Origin: Streptomyces sp. NBC_00663
GTDB taxonomy: Bacteria; Actinomycetota; Actinomycetes; Streptomycetales; Streptomycetaceae
Assembly (NCBI RefSeq): GCF_036226885.1
Contig: NZ_CP109027.1
Span: forward strand, 8,928,001 to 8,992,000
Direction of reading: 5' to 3'
DNA length: 64,000 nt
Part shown: positions 52,695 to 63,623 of the stretch, piece by piece
Layout: every line of letters begins with the position of its first letter
Numbering within the stretch: position 1 is the first letter of the stretch
The notes under the pieces: generated by a model
What the model was told of the DNA's origin: nothing
Database searches by the model: none
The model's input: the letters and a program-made list of their open reading frames with translations, nothing else
Translations under genes and position numbers: made by a program

Positions 52695-53010
52695 CGTCCA
52701 CCAGAGCCGACAGCAGTCCCGGAAAGCGCTCCTGCATCTCGTCCGCGCGCAGCGCGTTCATCTTGGTGGTGCCGACGTAGTACTGCCGGATCAGACCGGC
52801 CTCCCGCAACACGTTGAAGTGGTGGGTCAGCGTCGACCGGGACACCGCCACGTCGAACGTGCCGCAGCTCATCTCCGTACCGGCGCCCGCGAGTTGGGAG
52901 ACCACGGCCCGCCGTACCGGATCCACCAGCGCCTCCAGCACCTGCTGGAGCGACACCTCCGCCACGGCGGGGTGCTCCACCGTCCGTGGGGCGGTGCGGG
53001 GGCGGGCCAT
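52678..53010 (-). CDS. ArsR-type winged-helix regulator
   Basis: 110 residues from the ATG at 53010, preceded by GAGGGAG; an in-frame ATG 11 codons upstream has no ribosome site. The HTH has FDVAVSRSTLTHHFNVLREAGL, and DPVRRAVVSQLAG precedes it. Cys is single (MSCGTF), so metal sensing is doubtful. It is adjacent to the SDR gene, its likely target. Confidence 0.88.
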   Translation of the reverse strand: MARPRTAPRTVEHPAVAEVSLQQVLEALVDPVRRAVVSQLAGAGTEMSCGTFDVAVSRSTLTHHFNVLREAGLIRQYYVGTTKMNALRADEMQERFPGLLSALVDASAAG

Positions 53011-53082
53011 GGGACTCCCTCGGGGCGACTGCGGTGCCGCCATGGTACGGCGGTCGCCCCGTCGGGCCGGCGGCGCTCCGGG

Positions 53083-55470
<2,388 letters not shown>

Positions 55471-55605
55471 GTGTGTCGTCTCTCCTCCGTCGGACCGGGG
55501 CGCTCGGCGGAGCCGAGGCGGCGTGGCTCTCAGGCTAGGTCCGGACCCGAGGCCGGCGCTTCTCCATTCCTGATCGTCCGGACGAGCGGGCGTGTTCGGC
55601 TCGCA

Positions 55606-55630
55606 GAATATATCGGCAGCCGATATATTC
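55606..55630. promoter_or_regulatory. Perfect 25-bp palindrome, PadR operator
   Basis: GAATATATCGGC-A-GCCGATATATTC, 12-bp arms without mismatch, ending 6 bp before the PadR ATG. It contains TATATT -10-like elements on both strands, so bound repressor would block PadR and probably the divergent UvrA-like gene. The spacing suggests a leaderless padR message. Confidence 0.8.
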
Positions 55631-55636
55631 AGTCTC

Positions 55637-56014
55637 ATGGCATCGAGGAACATGACACAGGCGGCGTTCTTCGTCCTGACCGCCCTGGCCGACGAGCCGC
55701 GACACGGCTACGGCATCCTGCGCGAGGTCGAGGACCTGTCCGACGGCGCGGTGCAGCTGCGCGTCGGCACGCTGTACGGCGTACTGGACCGGCTCACCGC
55801 GGACGCACTGATCGTGCTGGACCGTGAAGAGGTGCAGCAGGGCCGGCTCCGGCGCTACTACCGCCTCACCGACGAGGGCATGCGGGCCCTCGACGCCGAG
55901 GCGGAGCGGATGGCCGCGGGCGCCAGCGCCGCCAAGCAGCGCATCGCCGAGGGCCGCAAGGCCGGCGGCACCCCGCCCGTCACCGGACCCGGACTCGCGG
56001 GAGGACTCGCATGA
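55637..56014 (+). CDS. PadR family transcriptional regulator
   Basis: 125 residues from the ATG at 55637 (MASRNMTQAAFFVLTALADEP). The HTH and wing include GYGILREVEDLSDGAVQLRVGTLYGVLDRL and RRYYRLTDEGMRAL, with a short C-terminal dimer helix, so it is a small PadR (PadR-s2 type). Its ligand is unknown, often a drug or phenolic. It overlaps the next membrane gene by 4 bp and sits on a perfect palindrome. Confidence 0.94.
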   Translation: MASRNMTQAAFFVLTALADEPRHGYGILREVEDLSDGAVQLRVGTLYGVLDRLTADALIVLDREEVQQGRLRRYYRLTDEGMRALDAEAERMAAGASAAKQRIAEGRKAGGTPPVTGPGLAGGLA

Positions 56015-57012
56015 CGACCCTGCTCGAAGCGCGCTACCGCACCGTGCTGCGCCTGCTCCCCGCCTACTACCGCCGGGACCGGGAGGAGGAGATGGTCGAG
56101 GTCTATCTCTGGGACGTCGACCAGGAGACCCAGGACCAGAGCAGGCCCACCCTCGGCGAGGTGGCCAGCATCGCCGCCCTCGCCGTGCGCAGTCGACTGG
56201 CCACCGCCGGCGCCCCCCGGCGCTACGCCCTGCTCGGCTCGGCCGTCCGGAACTTCGCGCTGTACGCCGTCCTGCTCCAGGCGGCGGCGATCGTCTCCGA
56301 CGAGGTCCTGCGGGTCACCTGGTCGGCCACCCGCGGCCCCCGTGAATGGGATGTCTTCCTGACCGGCTTCACCGGCAGCGGTCCGCTGCCGACCGTCGTC
56401 GCGATCGCCGGATGGGTGCTGCCGCTGCTGTGGACGGTCGGGTTCTTCGCCCTCGTCCACGACCGCCGGCGCCTGGCCCGCGCCGCCGTGCTGCTGGCCG
56501 CGCTGCCCTCGCTGTGGCCGCTGATCGAGCCGTTGGTCACCGAATGGCCCCTGTCCGCGCCCTACTTCGTCACCGCCAACGCGCTGTTCGCCTGGCTGCC
56601 GGCGCTCGCCGTGTGCGCCGCGTACCACCGCGACGCCCCACCCGCCGTACTGCCCGTCGGCACTCCCGGCCTGGCCTTCCTGGCCTGCTGTGTGATCACC
56701 GGGGGCTCGGTCGCGCTCCTGCCCACCATGGCCGACATCGCGTGGGCACCCGCGACCTGCTTCGTCCTCGCGGCCCTCGGCTGGCTGCTGCTGCGCACCC
56801 GGCGCGCGGAATCCGGTGCCGGAAGCGGAGCCCTGGCCCTGGCGTCGCTGGGCCTGCTGATCCTCGCGGTCCGGACGGCGTCGCTGGTTCTGTGGCTCGG
56901 CCTCCCGCTGCCCTCCGTCTATCTGGTCGGCGCACTCGCCCAGGCGGGCGCGCTCACCCTTCTCGTGGTGGCGCTGGCAGTGGTGGCCAGGCGCGACCTC
57001 GCCCCCCGCTGA
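56011..57012 (+). CDS. Multi-helix membrane protein co-transcribed with PadR
   Basis: 333 residues, ATGA overlap with padR. A soluble N-terminus (LLPAYYRRDREEEMVEVYLW, typical of PadR-partner proteins) precedes seven to eight helices. It is probably the membrane partner of the regulator, for stress sensing or export. Substrate unknown. Confidence 0.82.
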   Translation: MTTLLEARYRTVLRLLPAYYRRDREEEMVEVYLWDVDQETQDQSRPTLGEVASIAALAVRSRLATAGAPRRYALLGSAVRNFALYAVLLQAAAIVSDEVLRVTWSATRGPREWDVFLTGFTGSGPLPTVVAIAGWVLPLLWTVGFFALVHDRRRLARAAVLLAALPSLWPLIEPLVTEWPLSAPYFVTANALFAWLPALAVCAAYHRDAPPAVLPVGTPGLAFLACCVITGGSVALLPTMADIAWAPATCFVLAALGWLLLRTRRAESGAGSGALALASLGLLILAVRTASLVLWLGLPLPSVYLVGALAQAGALTLLVVALAVVARRDLAPR

Positions 57013-57030
57013 CGGGGCCGCGCCGCGCGC

Positions 57031-57534
57031 TCAGCTGTGGAACTTGACGTATCCGTCGCGGTCCGGGTCCGACCCGCTCTTGGTGTAGGAGTGGACGTCG
57101 GCCCGGCTGCCGGCGGGCTTGAACAGGTAGATCGTGTCCTTGTCGTTGTTCCACATGAAGTTGCAGTTGTCGCGGTACACGACGTTCTTGGCGTCCGAGT
57201 CGCTGCCGTTGCCGCCGCGCAGCTTCACGTAGTCGCCCGGCTGGAGGTAGTGGTTCGCGGTGAACTCGAAGTAGTTCCCGGCCGCGTCCTCGACCCAGTA
57301 CCCCTTCAGGTTCACGGTCTTGGTCGAGGAGTAGTTCTTGATCGTCACATACTCGTCTCTGGTGTTCCCGGTGGAACAGTTGTTGGAGTCGCTCCCGGGC
57401 GCGTCGTACTGGACCCCGCGGATCTTCAGCGCGGACGTGTACTCGGCGGCCTGCGCGGGCACGGCGGTGAGCGCTATGAGCGTGCCGGCGGCCGCGGCGG
57501 CGGCGGCCGTGGTGGTGGCAAGGCGTATACGCAT
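57031..57534 (-). CDS. Secreted lamin-tail (LTD) domain protein
   Basis: 167 residues. A Sec signal with cleavage near AQA-AE is followed by one LTD domain: DEYVTIKNYSSTKTVNLKGY and YLQPGDYVKLRGG. Two Cys (NNCSTG and RDNCNFMWN) may form a disulfide. LTD domains bind surfaces or partner proteins outside the cell. Promoter and ribosome site GGGGGC lie just upstream. Confidence 0.9.
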   Translation of the reverse strand: MRIRLATTTAAAAAAAGTLIALTAVPAQAAEYTSALKIRGVQYDAPGSDSNNCSTGNTRDEYVTIKNYSSTKTVNLKGYWVEDAAGNYFEFTANHYLQPGDYVKLRGGNGSDSDAKNVVYRDNCNFMWNNDKDTIYLFKPAGSRADVHSYTKSGSDPDRDGYVKFHS

Positions 57535-57629
57535 GACAAAGCCCCCCTGTGAAGGTTCAGTGAAGAAGAACCTGGAGCGTATACAACCTTCTTGTGCGAT
57601 CACCGCCGGGTTCCCGAAATGTGACCACG

Positions 57630-58595
57630 TCAGTGCGGGTAGACGCGCGGAGGCCGCTGCCGGGGCAGTTCGTCGCGGAACTCCGCGATGACGGAGTGGA
57701 TCTGACGCATCAGCGCGGTGTTCTCGAGCCGGTCGAGATAGAGGTTGCGGCCGGCGAGGGCGACGGCGTCCACGCAGAAGTACAGGGTCATCAGCGGATT
57801 GATGAACAGCTCGCTGCCCCGGGTGCGTTCGGTGAAGCGCACATCCCCGAAGTCGCCGCGCACGGCCGCGGCGACGGAGCCGTTGACGATGCTCGGATGA
57901 TCCGGGGTGCACTCCTGGGCGTGGGCCACCGCGTCCAGGTACAGGGCACCCTCCCGGCTCTCGCGGGGGAGCGAGAACACGCCCAGATGACCGCCCTCGC
58001 GATCCAGGGCGGCCAGGTTCTCCAGGACCAGGGAGTGGTTCACCCCGTGATGGGCGTCCACCCCGAACCCCAGGCAGGCCACCAGCCGTTCGGGTACGTC
58101 GTCCAGCCCGGCCACCGCCGCCAGGCTCGCCATGTCCTCCTCCGGGGTGCCCAGGCCGTGCTCGTCGCCGCGCAGGAGGATGTCGGTCCCGCCGTCCACC
58201 AGCACGATCGCGTCCACCGGACCCAGGTGGTCGAGGAGCGTGCGATAGGCGGCCCGCAGCGGGCGCACCCCGGTGAGCGGGAAGGCGTACACCGTCGAGG
58301 GCAGGCCCTGCCGGTCCAGCCAGCGGGCGAGGGTGCGCTCGGGGAAGTAGTCGCCGCGGGCGGCGGTGTCGGGGCGGACGGCGGCGACGTCCTGGTCCAG
58401 CCACACGTCCAGGTCCAGGCCGTGGAGGTCCGCGAACGACAGGTTGGCCAGGTGCACTTCCTTCCCGGCGGCCTGGAGGGCGAGCGCCAGGGGGAGACCG
58501 GCGTAGACGTCGAAACCGCCGCCCGCGCCGGCGACGAGTATCCGCCGTGCGTCGCGCAGGCGGGTGAAGAAGGCGGGCTCTTGGAGGGAGAACAC
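57630..58595 (-). CDS. DUF1152 family protein
   Basis: 321 residues, GTG start. A Rossmann-like opening RRILVAGAGGGFDVYAGLPL and VDAIVLVDGGTDILLRGDE, then GTPEEDMASL, identify DUF1152. The function is unknown. A CebR-type palindrome lies 60 bp upstream in the region shared with the divergent GNAT gene. Confidence 0.85.
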   Translation of the reverse strand: MFSLQEPAFFTRLRDARRILVAGAGGGFDVYAGLPLALALQAAGKEVHLANLSFADLHGLDLDVWLDQDVAAVRPDTAARGDYFPERTLARWLDRQGLPSTVYAFPLTGVRPLRAAYRTLLDHLGPVDAIVLVDGGTDILLRGDEHGLGTPEEDMASLAAVAGLDDVPERLVACLGFGVDAHHGVNHSLVLENLAALDREGGHLGVFSLPRESREGALYLDAVAHAQECTPDHPSIVNGSVAAAVRGDFGDVRFTERTRGSELFINPLMTLYFCVDAVALAGRNLYLDRLENTALMRQIHSVIAEFRDELPRQRPPRVYPH

Positions 58596-58654
58596 CGCAG
58601 GACGTTAACAGGCGATCTTCCGTCCATGGCGGCTGTGGGGGAGTGGCAGACTTG

Positions 58655-58668
58655 TGGGAGCGCTCCCA
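58655..58668. promoter_or_regulatory. Exact CebR-type palindrome TGGGAGCGCTCCCA
   Basis: A perfect 14-bp palindrome identical to the published Streptomyces CebR operator, 19 bp before the GNAT start and 60 bp from the DUF1152 start. CebR represses cellobiose genes; no cellulose gene is here. A related LacI regulator could be the true binder. Confidence 0.75.
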
Positions 58669-58686
58669 ACCGGTCAGGATGCTGCG

Positions 58687-59319
58687 ATGACTTCGCCAGC
58701 AGTGATCCGCCGGTACCGCCCCGGCGACCGGGCCGCCCTCGACGACATCTGCGTCCGCACCGCACACAACGGCTTGGACGCCAGGCCGGTCTACGCGGAC
58801 CCCGGCATCCTCCCGGTGATCTTCGCGCAACCGTACGTCGAGTTGGAGCCGGACCTCGCCTTCGTGCTCGACGACGGCCAGGGGCGGGCGGTCGGATACA
58901 TCCTCGGCGTCGCCGACACCCCCCGCTTCGTGGCCGAGTTCCGCGCCAAGTGGCTCCCGCTCGTCGCCGACCGCTACCCGGAGGGCGGCGCGGCCCCCGG
59001 CAGTCCGGACGAGCTGATGATCCGGCTCCTGCACGACCCCGAGCGGATGATCGTCCCCGAACTCGCCCCGTACCCGGCCCACTTGCACATCGACCTGCTC
59101 CCGGAGTGGCAAGGGCGCGGCTACGGCCGGGAGTTGATGCGGACCTTGCTGCGGGCCCTCGCCGAGCGCGGGGTCCCGGCCGTCCACCTGGTGATGGCGA
59201 GGGCCAACGTCCCCGCCCGCGCCTTCTACGACCGCCTCGGCTTCCGTGAGATCCCGGTACCGGACCCGGGGTCGATCGCCTGTCTCGGGCGTACGACGGG
59301 GGAACGCGAGCGGCTCTAG
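58687..59319 (+). CDS. GNAT acetyltransferase resembling the O-GlcNAcase C-terminal domain
   Basis: 210 residues, AGGA ribosome site 7 nt before the ATG. The acetyl-CoA loop is LPEWQGRGYGRELMRTL and the terminal strand FYDRLGFREIPVP. The sequence PHLHIDLLPEWQGRGYG (with HLHIDL) resembles the pseudo-acetyltransferase domain of eukaryotic O-GlcNAcase and its bacterial homologues. The acceptor is unknown, perhaps an amino sugar. Its promoter carries the CebR-type site. Confidence 0.82.
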   Translation: MTSPAVIRRYRPGDRAALDDICVRTAHNGLDARPVYADPGILPVIFAQPYVELEPDLAFVLDDGQGRAVGYILGVADTPRFVAEFRAKWLPLVADRYPEGGAAPGSPDELMIRLLHDPERMIVPELAPYPAHLHIDLLPEWQGRGYGRELMRTLLRALAERGVPAVHLVMARANVPARAFYDRLGFREIPVPDPGSIACLGRTTGERERL

Positions 59320-59347
59320 CTCCGGCATACTACGATGACTGTCGAAG

Positions 59348-59363
59348 TTCGATATTCATCGAA
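59348..59363. promoter_or_regulatory. Inverted repeat TTCGAT-ATTC-ATCGAA before the quinone-reductase-like gene
   Basis: Perfect 6-bp arms around a 4-bp AT centre, 33 bp before the start codon, between a CATACT and a TCTAAA element. It resembles ArsR-type operators. No adjacent regulator is encoded. Confidence 0.5.
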
Positions 59364-59396
59364 ATCTAAACGCCGGATCGGACATGGGGAGACGAG

Positions 59397-60398
59397 ATGG
59401 CCAGGACCGTGCGATTCCATGAGGTCGGCGGACCCGAGGTGCTGCGGCTGGAGGACGCGCCGGTGGGCGAACCCGGGCCCGGCGAACTGCTCATCCGCGT
59501 GGACGCGATCGGCCTCAACCGGGCCGAAGTCCTGTTCCGCAGCGGCCAGTACATCGAGCCCGTCAAGGAGTTCCCCGCCCGGCTCGGCACCGAGGCCGCG
59601 GGTGTCGTCGAGGCCGTCGGCCCGCGGGTGAGGGGGCTCGCGGTCGGCCGGCCGGTCAGCGTGGTGCCCGCGTTCTCGATGAACGAGTACGGCGTCTACG
59701 CCGAGCGCGCGCTCGTGCCCGCCCGGGCCGTGCTGCACCGCCCCGAAGGGCTCGACGCCGTGGCCGGCGCGGCCGTGTGGATGCCGTACGTGACGGCCTA
59801 CGGCGCACTCGTCGAGGTCGGCGGGATGCGGGCCGGGGACACGGTCGTCCTGACCGCCGCCTCCAGCAGCGTCGGCCTGGCCGCGATCCAGGTCGCGCGG
59901 AGGGTCGGCGCGGTCCCCGTCGCCACCACGCGCACCCGCGCCAAGGCGGAGGCGCTGCGGAAGGCGGGCGCCGCCGAGGTGATCGTGACCGACGAGGAGG
60001 ACGTCGCCGAGCGGATCCTCGGCGCTACGGCAGGGCGGGGCGCCGAGTTCGTCTTCGACGCCGTCGCGGGACCCGGAGTGGTCGACCTGGCCCGGGCTGT
60101 CGCTCCCGGCGGCACGCTGCTGCTGTACGGGGCACTGAGCGGGCGGCCGACCCCGTACCCGGGCTTCGAGCTGGGCATGCCCGCGCTGAACATGCGCACC
60201 TACACACTGCACGAGACGACCCGCGACCCCGAACGGCTGCGCCGCGCCGAGGCGTTCGTCGCGTCCGGCCTGCGCACGGGAGTCTTCTCGCCCGTCGTCG
60301 ACCGGACCTTCGCGCTGGAGGACATCGCCGAGGCACACCGCTACATGGAGGCGGGCGCACAGGTCGGGAAGATCGTCGTCACCGTCGAGCACCGCTGA
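59397..60398 (+). CDS. Zinc-independent MDR-family NADPH:quinone reductase-like protein
   Basis: 333 residues, GGGGAGACGAG before the ATG. The MDR fold has GLNRAEVLFRSGQYIEP, DTVVLTAASSSVGLAAIQVA (cofactor motif AASSSVG) and EFVFDAVAGPGVVDLA. No structural or catalytic zinc ligands are seen, so it is a QOR-type enzyme reducing quinones or enones. A strong hairpin ends the gene. Confidence 0.92.
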   Translation: MARTVRFHEVGGPEVLRLEDAPVGEPGPGELLIRVDAIGLNRAEVLFRSGQYIEPVKEFPARLGTEAAGVVEAVGPRVRGLAVGRPVSVVPAFSMNEYGVYAERALVPARAVLHRPEGLDAVAGAAVWMPYVTAYGALVEVGGMRAGDTVVLTAASSSVGLAAIQVARRVGAVPVATTRTRAKAEALRKAGAAEVIVTDEEDVAERILGATAGRGAEFVFDAVAGPGVVDLARAVAPGGTLLLYGALSGRPTPYPGFELGMPALNMRTYTLHETTRDPERLRRAEAFVASGLRTGVFSPVVDRTFALEDIAEAHRYMEAGAQVGKIVVTVEHR

Positions 60399-60402
60399 AC
60401 GC

Positions 60403-60439
60403 GCGAAGGGGCCGGGGAGTGCACCCCCGGCCCCTTCGC
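60403..60439. terminator. 15-bp-stem bidirectional terminator
   Basis: GCGAAGGGGCCGGGG / CCCCGGCCCCTTCGC, no mismatch, 7-nt loop, between two convergent genes (5 bp after one stop, 19 bp before the other). Confidence 0.85.
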
Positions 60440-60458
60440 CCTGTCCACGGCAACTCGC

Positions 60459-61823
60459 TTACGCGCCGCTCGCCTTGAGCATGTCCTCACGCTCGACGAT
60501 CTTCACGCGCTCACGGCCCTGCGGCTCGCCCAGCGCCTGCTCGGCGGCGTCCAGCTTGTACCAGCCCTCCCAGGTGGTGAAGCGGATCTCGCGCTCGGCG
60601 AGGAACTCCTCCACGGCCTCGGGAGCGGGCGAAGCCGGCGTCTGGAGACGGTCGTTCGCGTAGTCGTCCAGCAGATTGGCGACCGTCTCGTTGGCGTCGC
60701 CCTTGGTGTGGCCGATGAGGCCCACCGGGCCGCGCCGGATCCAGCCGGTGACGTACGTGGACCGGAGGTGCTCGCCGCTCTCCTGGAGGACCCGGCCGCC
60801 CTCGTCCGGGACCGTGCCCGAGTCGATGTCCCAGGGCAGCTTGGGCAGCTTGTCGGAGAGGTAACCGACCGCGCGGTAGACCGCGTTGACGTCCCAGTCG
60901 GTGAACTGGCCGGTGCCCTTGACGTTTCCGGTGCCGTCCAGCTCCGTGCGCTCGGTGCGCAGGCCGACGACCTTGCCGTCCTCGCCGAGGATCTCGGTCG
61001 GCGACTCGAAGAAGTGCAGGAAGAGCTTGTGCGGGCGGTCGCCGGTGTCGCGGATCGCCCAGTTCTCCAGGGTCTTGGCGACCATGTCGACCTGCTTGTT
61101 GCCCCGGCGCTCGGCGATCGAGCCCTCGTCGTAGTCGATGTCCTCGGGGTTGACGATGACCTCGATGTTGGGGGAGTGGTCCAGCTCGCGCAGCTCCATC
61201 GGGCTGAACTTCGCCTGCGCCGGGCCACGGCGGCCGAAGACGTGGATCTCGACGGCCTTGTTCGCCTTGAGGCCCTCGTAGACGTTCGGCGGGATCTCGG
61301 TCGGCAGCAGCTCGTCCGCCGTCTTGGCGAGGATGCGGGAGATGTCGAGCGCCACGTTGCCCACGCCCAGGACGGCGACCTTCTCCGCCTCCAGGGGCCA
61401 GGTGCGCGGCACGTCGGGGTGGCCGTCGTACCAGGACGCGAAGTCGGCGGCGCCGTAGGAGCCGTCGAGCTCGACGCCGGGTATGCGCAGCTCGCGGTCG
61501 GCCATGGCGCCGGTCGAGAAGATCACGCCGTCGTAGAAGGCACGCAGGTCGTCCAGGTGGACGTCGGTGCCGTAGTCCACGTTGCCGAAGAGGCGGACCT
61601 GCGGCTTGTCCAGGACCTGGTGGAGGGCCTTGACGATGCCCTTGATGCGGGGGTGGTCGGGAGCGACGCCGTACCGGATCAGCCCGAACGGGGCGGGCAT
61701 CCGCTCGAAGATGTCGATGGACACACCGGGCTCGGTGGCCACGTCGGACTTGAGCAGTGCGTCGGCGGCGTAGATGCCGGCCGGGCCGGCGCCGACGATG
61801 GCTACCCGCAGGGGGCGGGGCAT
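60459..61823 (-). CDS. fprA: FprA-type ferredoxin/flavodoxin-NADP reductase
   Basis: 454 residues from the ATG at 61823, preceded by GAAGGGAA; an upstream GTG would add 9 residues. FAD motif RVAIVGAGPAGIYAADALLK, NADP motif VAVLGVGNVALDISRIL and C-terminal YVTGWIRRGPVGLIGHTKGD are the adrenodoxin-reductase-like signature. It passes electrons from NADPH to ferredoxins, for example for P450s or Fe-S work. An iron box lies 47 bp upstream, so expression should rise under iron limitation. Confidence 0.94.
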   Translation of the reverse strand: MPRPLRVAIVGAGPAGIYAADALLKSDVATEPGVSIDIFERMPAPFGLIRYGVAPDHPRIKGIVKALHQVLDKPQVRLFGNVDYGTDVHLDDLRAFYDGVIFSTGAMADRELRIPGVELDGSYGAADFASWYDGHPDVPRTWPLEAEKVAVLGVGNVALDISRILAKTADELLPTEIPPNVYEGLKANKAVEIHVFGRRGPAQAKFSPMELRELDHSPNIEVIVNPEDIDYDEGSIAERRGNKQVDMVAKTLENWAIRDTGDRPHKLFLHFFESPTEILGEDGKVVGLRTERTELDGTGNVKGTGQFTDWDVNAVYRAVGYLSDKLPKLPWDIDSGTVPDEGGRVLQESGEHLRSTYVTGWIRRGPVGLIGHTKGDANETVANLLDDYANDRLQTPASPAPEAVEEFLAEREIRFTTWEGWYKLDAAEQALGEPQGRERVKIVEREDMLKASGA

Positions 61824-61869
61824 GATCAGGTTCCCTTCGAGAGGCGACAAGCGATCTCGTCGGGAAGCC

Positions 61870-61888
61870 TAAGCTAAGGCAAGCCTAA
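61870..61888. promoter_or_regulatory. DmdR/IdeR-type iron box upstream of fprA
   Basis: TAAGCTAAGGCAAGCCTAA agrees with the iron-box consensus TTAGGTTAGGCTAACCTAA at 14 of 19 positions. It sits 47 bp upstream of the fprA start, in the short region shared with the sigma-factor gene. Confidence 0.7.
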
Positions 61889-62035
61889 CCCGGTACGCGG
61901 GTCCGATCTATGGGCTCATAAGGCTACTTTATGAGCGGGCGCGGGCCGCGCGAGCACCCTCTCACACCCTGCGGGAACCCGATCGCGGGGATCGGCCAAC
62001 AGTGGTCGACCATGCCCATACTTCGAGGGAACCGC

Positions 62036-62689
62036 ATGAAATCCACCGGCGATCCGTGCGTCGGAGACCGCCCCGCCGTCGCCCGCCACGACGACGTCCC
62101 CTCCGACGCCTCGGTCGTCGAGCGGTCCTGGGCGGAGCCCGAGGCCTTCGAGCTCCTCTTCCACCGGTACGCCGACGACATCCACCGCTATGTGGCCCGG
62201 CGGCTCGGCACCGAGGCCGCCGACGACCTCATGGCCGAGACCTTCGTCGTCGCGTTCCAGCGGCGCCGCCGCTACGACCTGACGCGCCCGCACGCCCGCC
62301 CGTGGCTGTACGGGATCGTCTCCAACCTCGTCGGCCAGCACCGGCGCGCCGAGGCGCGGCGGCTCAGAGCGCTCTCGCGGGTCGCCGCGACAGGAAGTGG
62401 TGACGGCGGTGAGGCGCTCGCGGACCGGGTGGCGGCGCGGGTGAGCGCCGAGCGCACGCGCGCCGAACTGGCGGGCGCGCTGGCGAAGCTGCCTGCCCGG
62501 TACCGGGACGTCCTGCTGGTGATCGCGTGGGGAGACCTCGACTACGCGGAGGCGGCGGAGGCGCTCGGCATCCCCGTGGGCACCGTGCGCTCCCGGCTGC
62601 ACCGCGCGCGGACCAGGCTGCGCGAGGCCCTGGGCGGGTCGGATCCCACAGCCCTGCACGAGGAGACAGAGGAGACCGGACGTGGATGA
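62036..62689 (+). CDS. ECF-type RNA polymerase sigma factor
   Basis: 217 residues from the ATG at 62036 after GAGGGA; an ATG at 62011 is possible. Region 2 is FELLFHRYADDIHRYVARRL, and region 4 is PARYRDVLLVIAWGDLDYAE followed by GIPVGTVRSRLHRARTRL. The next gene overlaps by 8 bp and encodes a CU044_5270 protein, probably the anti-sigma or co-regulator, which is typical for this Streptomyces group. Confidence 0.92.
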   Translation: MKSTGDPCVGDRPAVARHDDVPSDASVVERSWAEPEAFELLFHRYADDIHRYVARRLGTEAADDLMAETFVVAFQRRRRYDLTRPHARPWLYGIVSNLVGQHRRAEARRLRALSRVAATGSGDGGEALADRVAARVSAERTRAELAGALAKLPARYRDVLLVIAWGDLDYAEAAEALGIPVGTVRSRLHRARTRLREALGGSDPTALHEETEETGRG

Positions 62690-63605
62690 CCTCACCGCCG
62701 TACGTGAACTGGAGGCCGACGTGGCCCCGCTCACCGACGAGGCCCGATTCGCCGCCCGCGCCCGGCTGTGGCGCGCCGTCCTCCAGGAGGGCCGCCCGGG
62801 CGCGCTGTCGCGGCGGCTGATGCTGCGCGTCGCCGTCGCCGGAACGGCCGCCGCCGCGGTCGCCGGCGGGGTGGTCGTCGCCACCCGGAGCGAACGGGAC
62901 GCCGACAGCCCGCGGATGGCCACGCTGAGCGCGGCGGAACTGCTGCACAAGGCCGCGGCGCGGACACGGGCCGACGGCGCGGGGATGCCGGTCCCGCGCG
63001 ACGACCAGTACCTGTACACCAAGACGTACATCAGCCGGACCTACGTGAAGGACGGGCGGACGAAGACCTGGACGGACGAGAGCTGGACCTCCGTGGACGG
63101 CTCCAAGCCCTCCAGGCGCCAGGAGTACGGCAAGGTCCACAACGACCCCCCGCTGGGCGAACACGAGGTGATGTGGCCGCCGACCGAGTACGCCGCCCTG
63201 GCGAAGTGGCCGACGGACCCGGACGAACTCCTCGAACGGTTGCGGATGGGCCAGGACGGGGACGACCGGACGGCGTTCGTGAACGCCATCCAGTTCTTCG
63301 TGGTGCCGCGCGTCATGCCGCCCGGACTGGAGGCCGCCTCCTTCGAGGCGGTCGCGCGGATTCCCGGCATCCGGATCGACCGCGGGGTCGTCGACGCGCT
63401 CGGCCGCCAGGGGATCGCGGTCTCCTACCCGGAGTTCGACTTCGCGTTCCTCTTCGACACGAAGACCTACGCCTACCTCGGGCTGAACGTGGACGGGGGC
63501 ACCGGGGAGCTGGTGGACGGCCGGATGAAGCTGCGCGACCGGTATCACGAGCTGCGTGCCCGGGCGGAGTCGGGCGTTGTCGACCGCGTCGGACAACGCC
63601 CGTAG
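62682..63605 (+). CDS. CU044_5270 family protein, likely sigma-factor partner
   Basis: 307 residues, one transmembrane helix (about 45-65, LRVAVAGTAAAAVAGGVVVA) and an outer domain with YLYTKTYISRTYVKDGRTKT and GIAVSYPEFDFAFLFDTKTY. The family accompanies ECF sigma genes and may act as membrane-bound antisigma or sensor. It is coupled to the sigma gene. Confidence 0.88.
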   Translation: MDDLTAVRELEADVAPLTDEARFAARARLWRAVLQEGRPGALSRRLMLRVAVAGTAAAAVAGGVVVATRSERDADSPRMATLSAAELLHKAAARTRADGAGMPVPRDDQYLYTKTYISRTYVKDGRTKTWTDESWTSVDGSKPSRRQEYGKVHNDPPLGEHEVMWPPTEYAALAKWPTDPDELLERLRMGQDGDDRTAFVNAIQFFVVPRVMPPGLEAASFEAVARIPGIRIDRGVVDALGRQGIAVSYPEFDFAFLFDTKTYAYLGLNVDGGTGELVDGRMKLRDRYHELRARAESGVVDRVGQRP

Positions 63606-63623
63606 GCAGCCTCCGGCTCTCGG

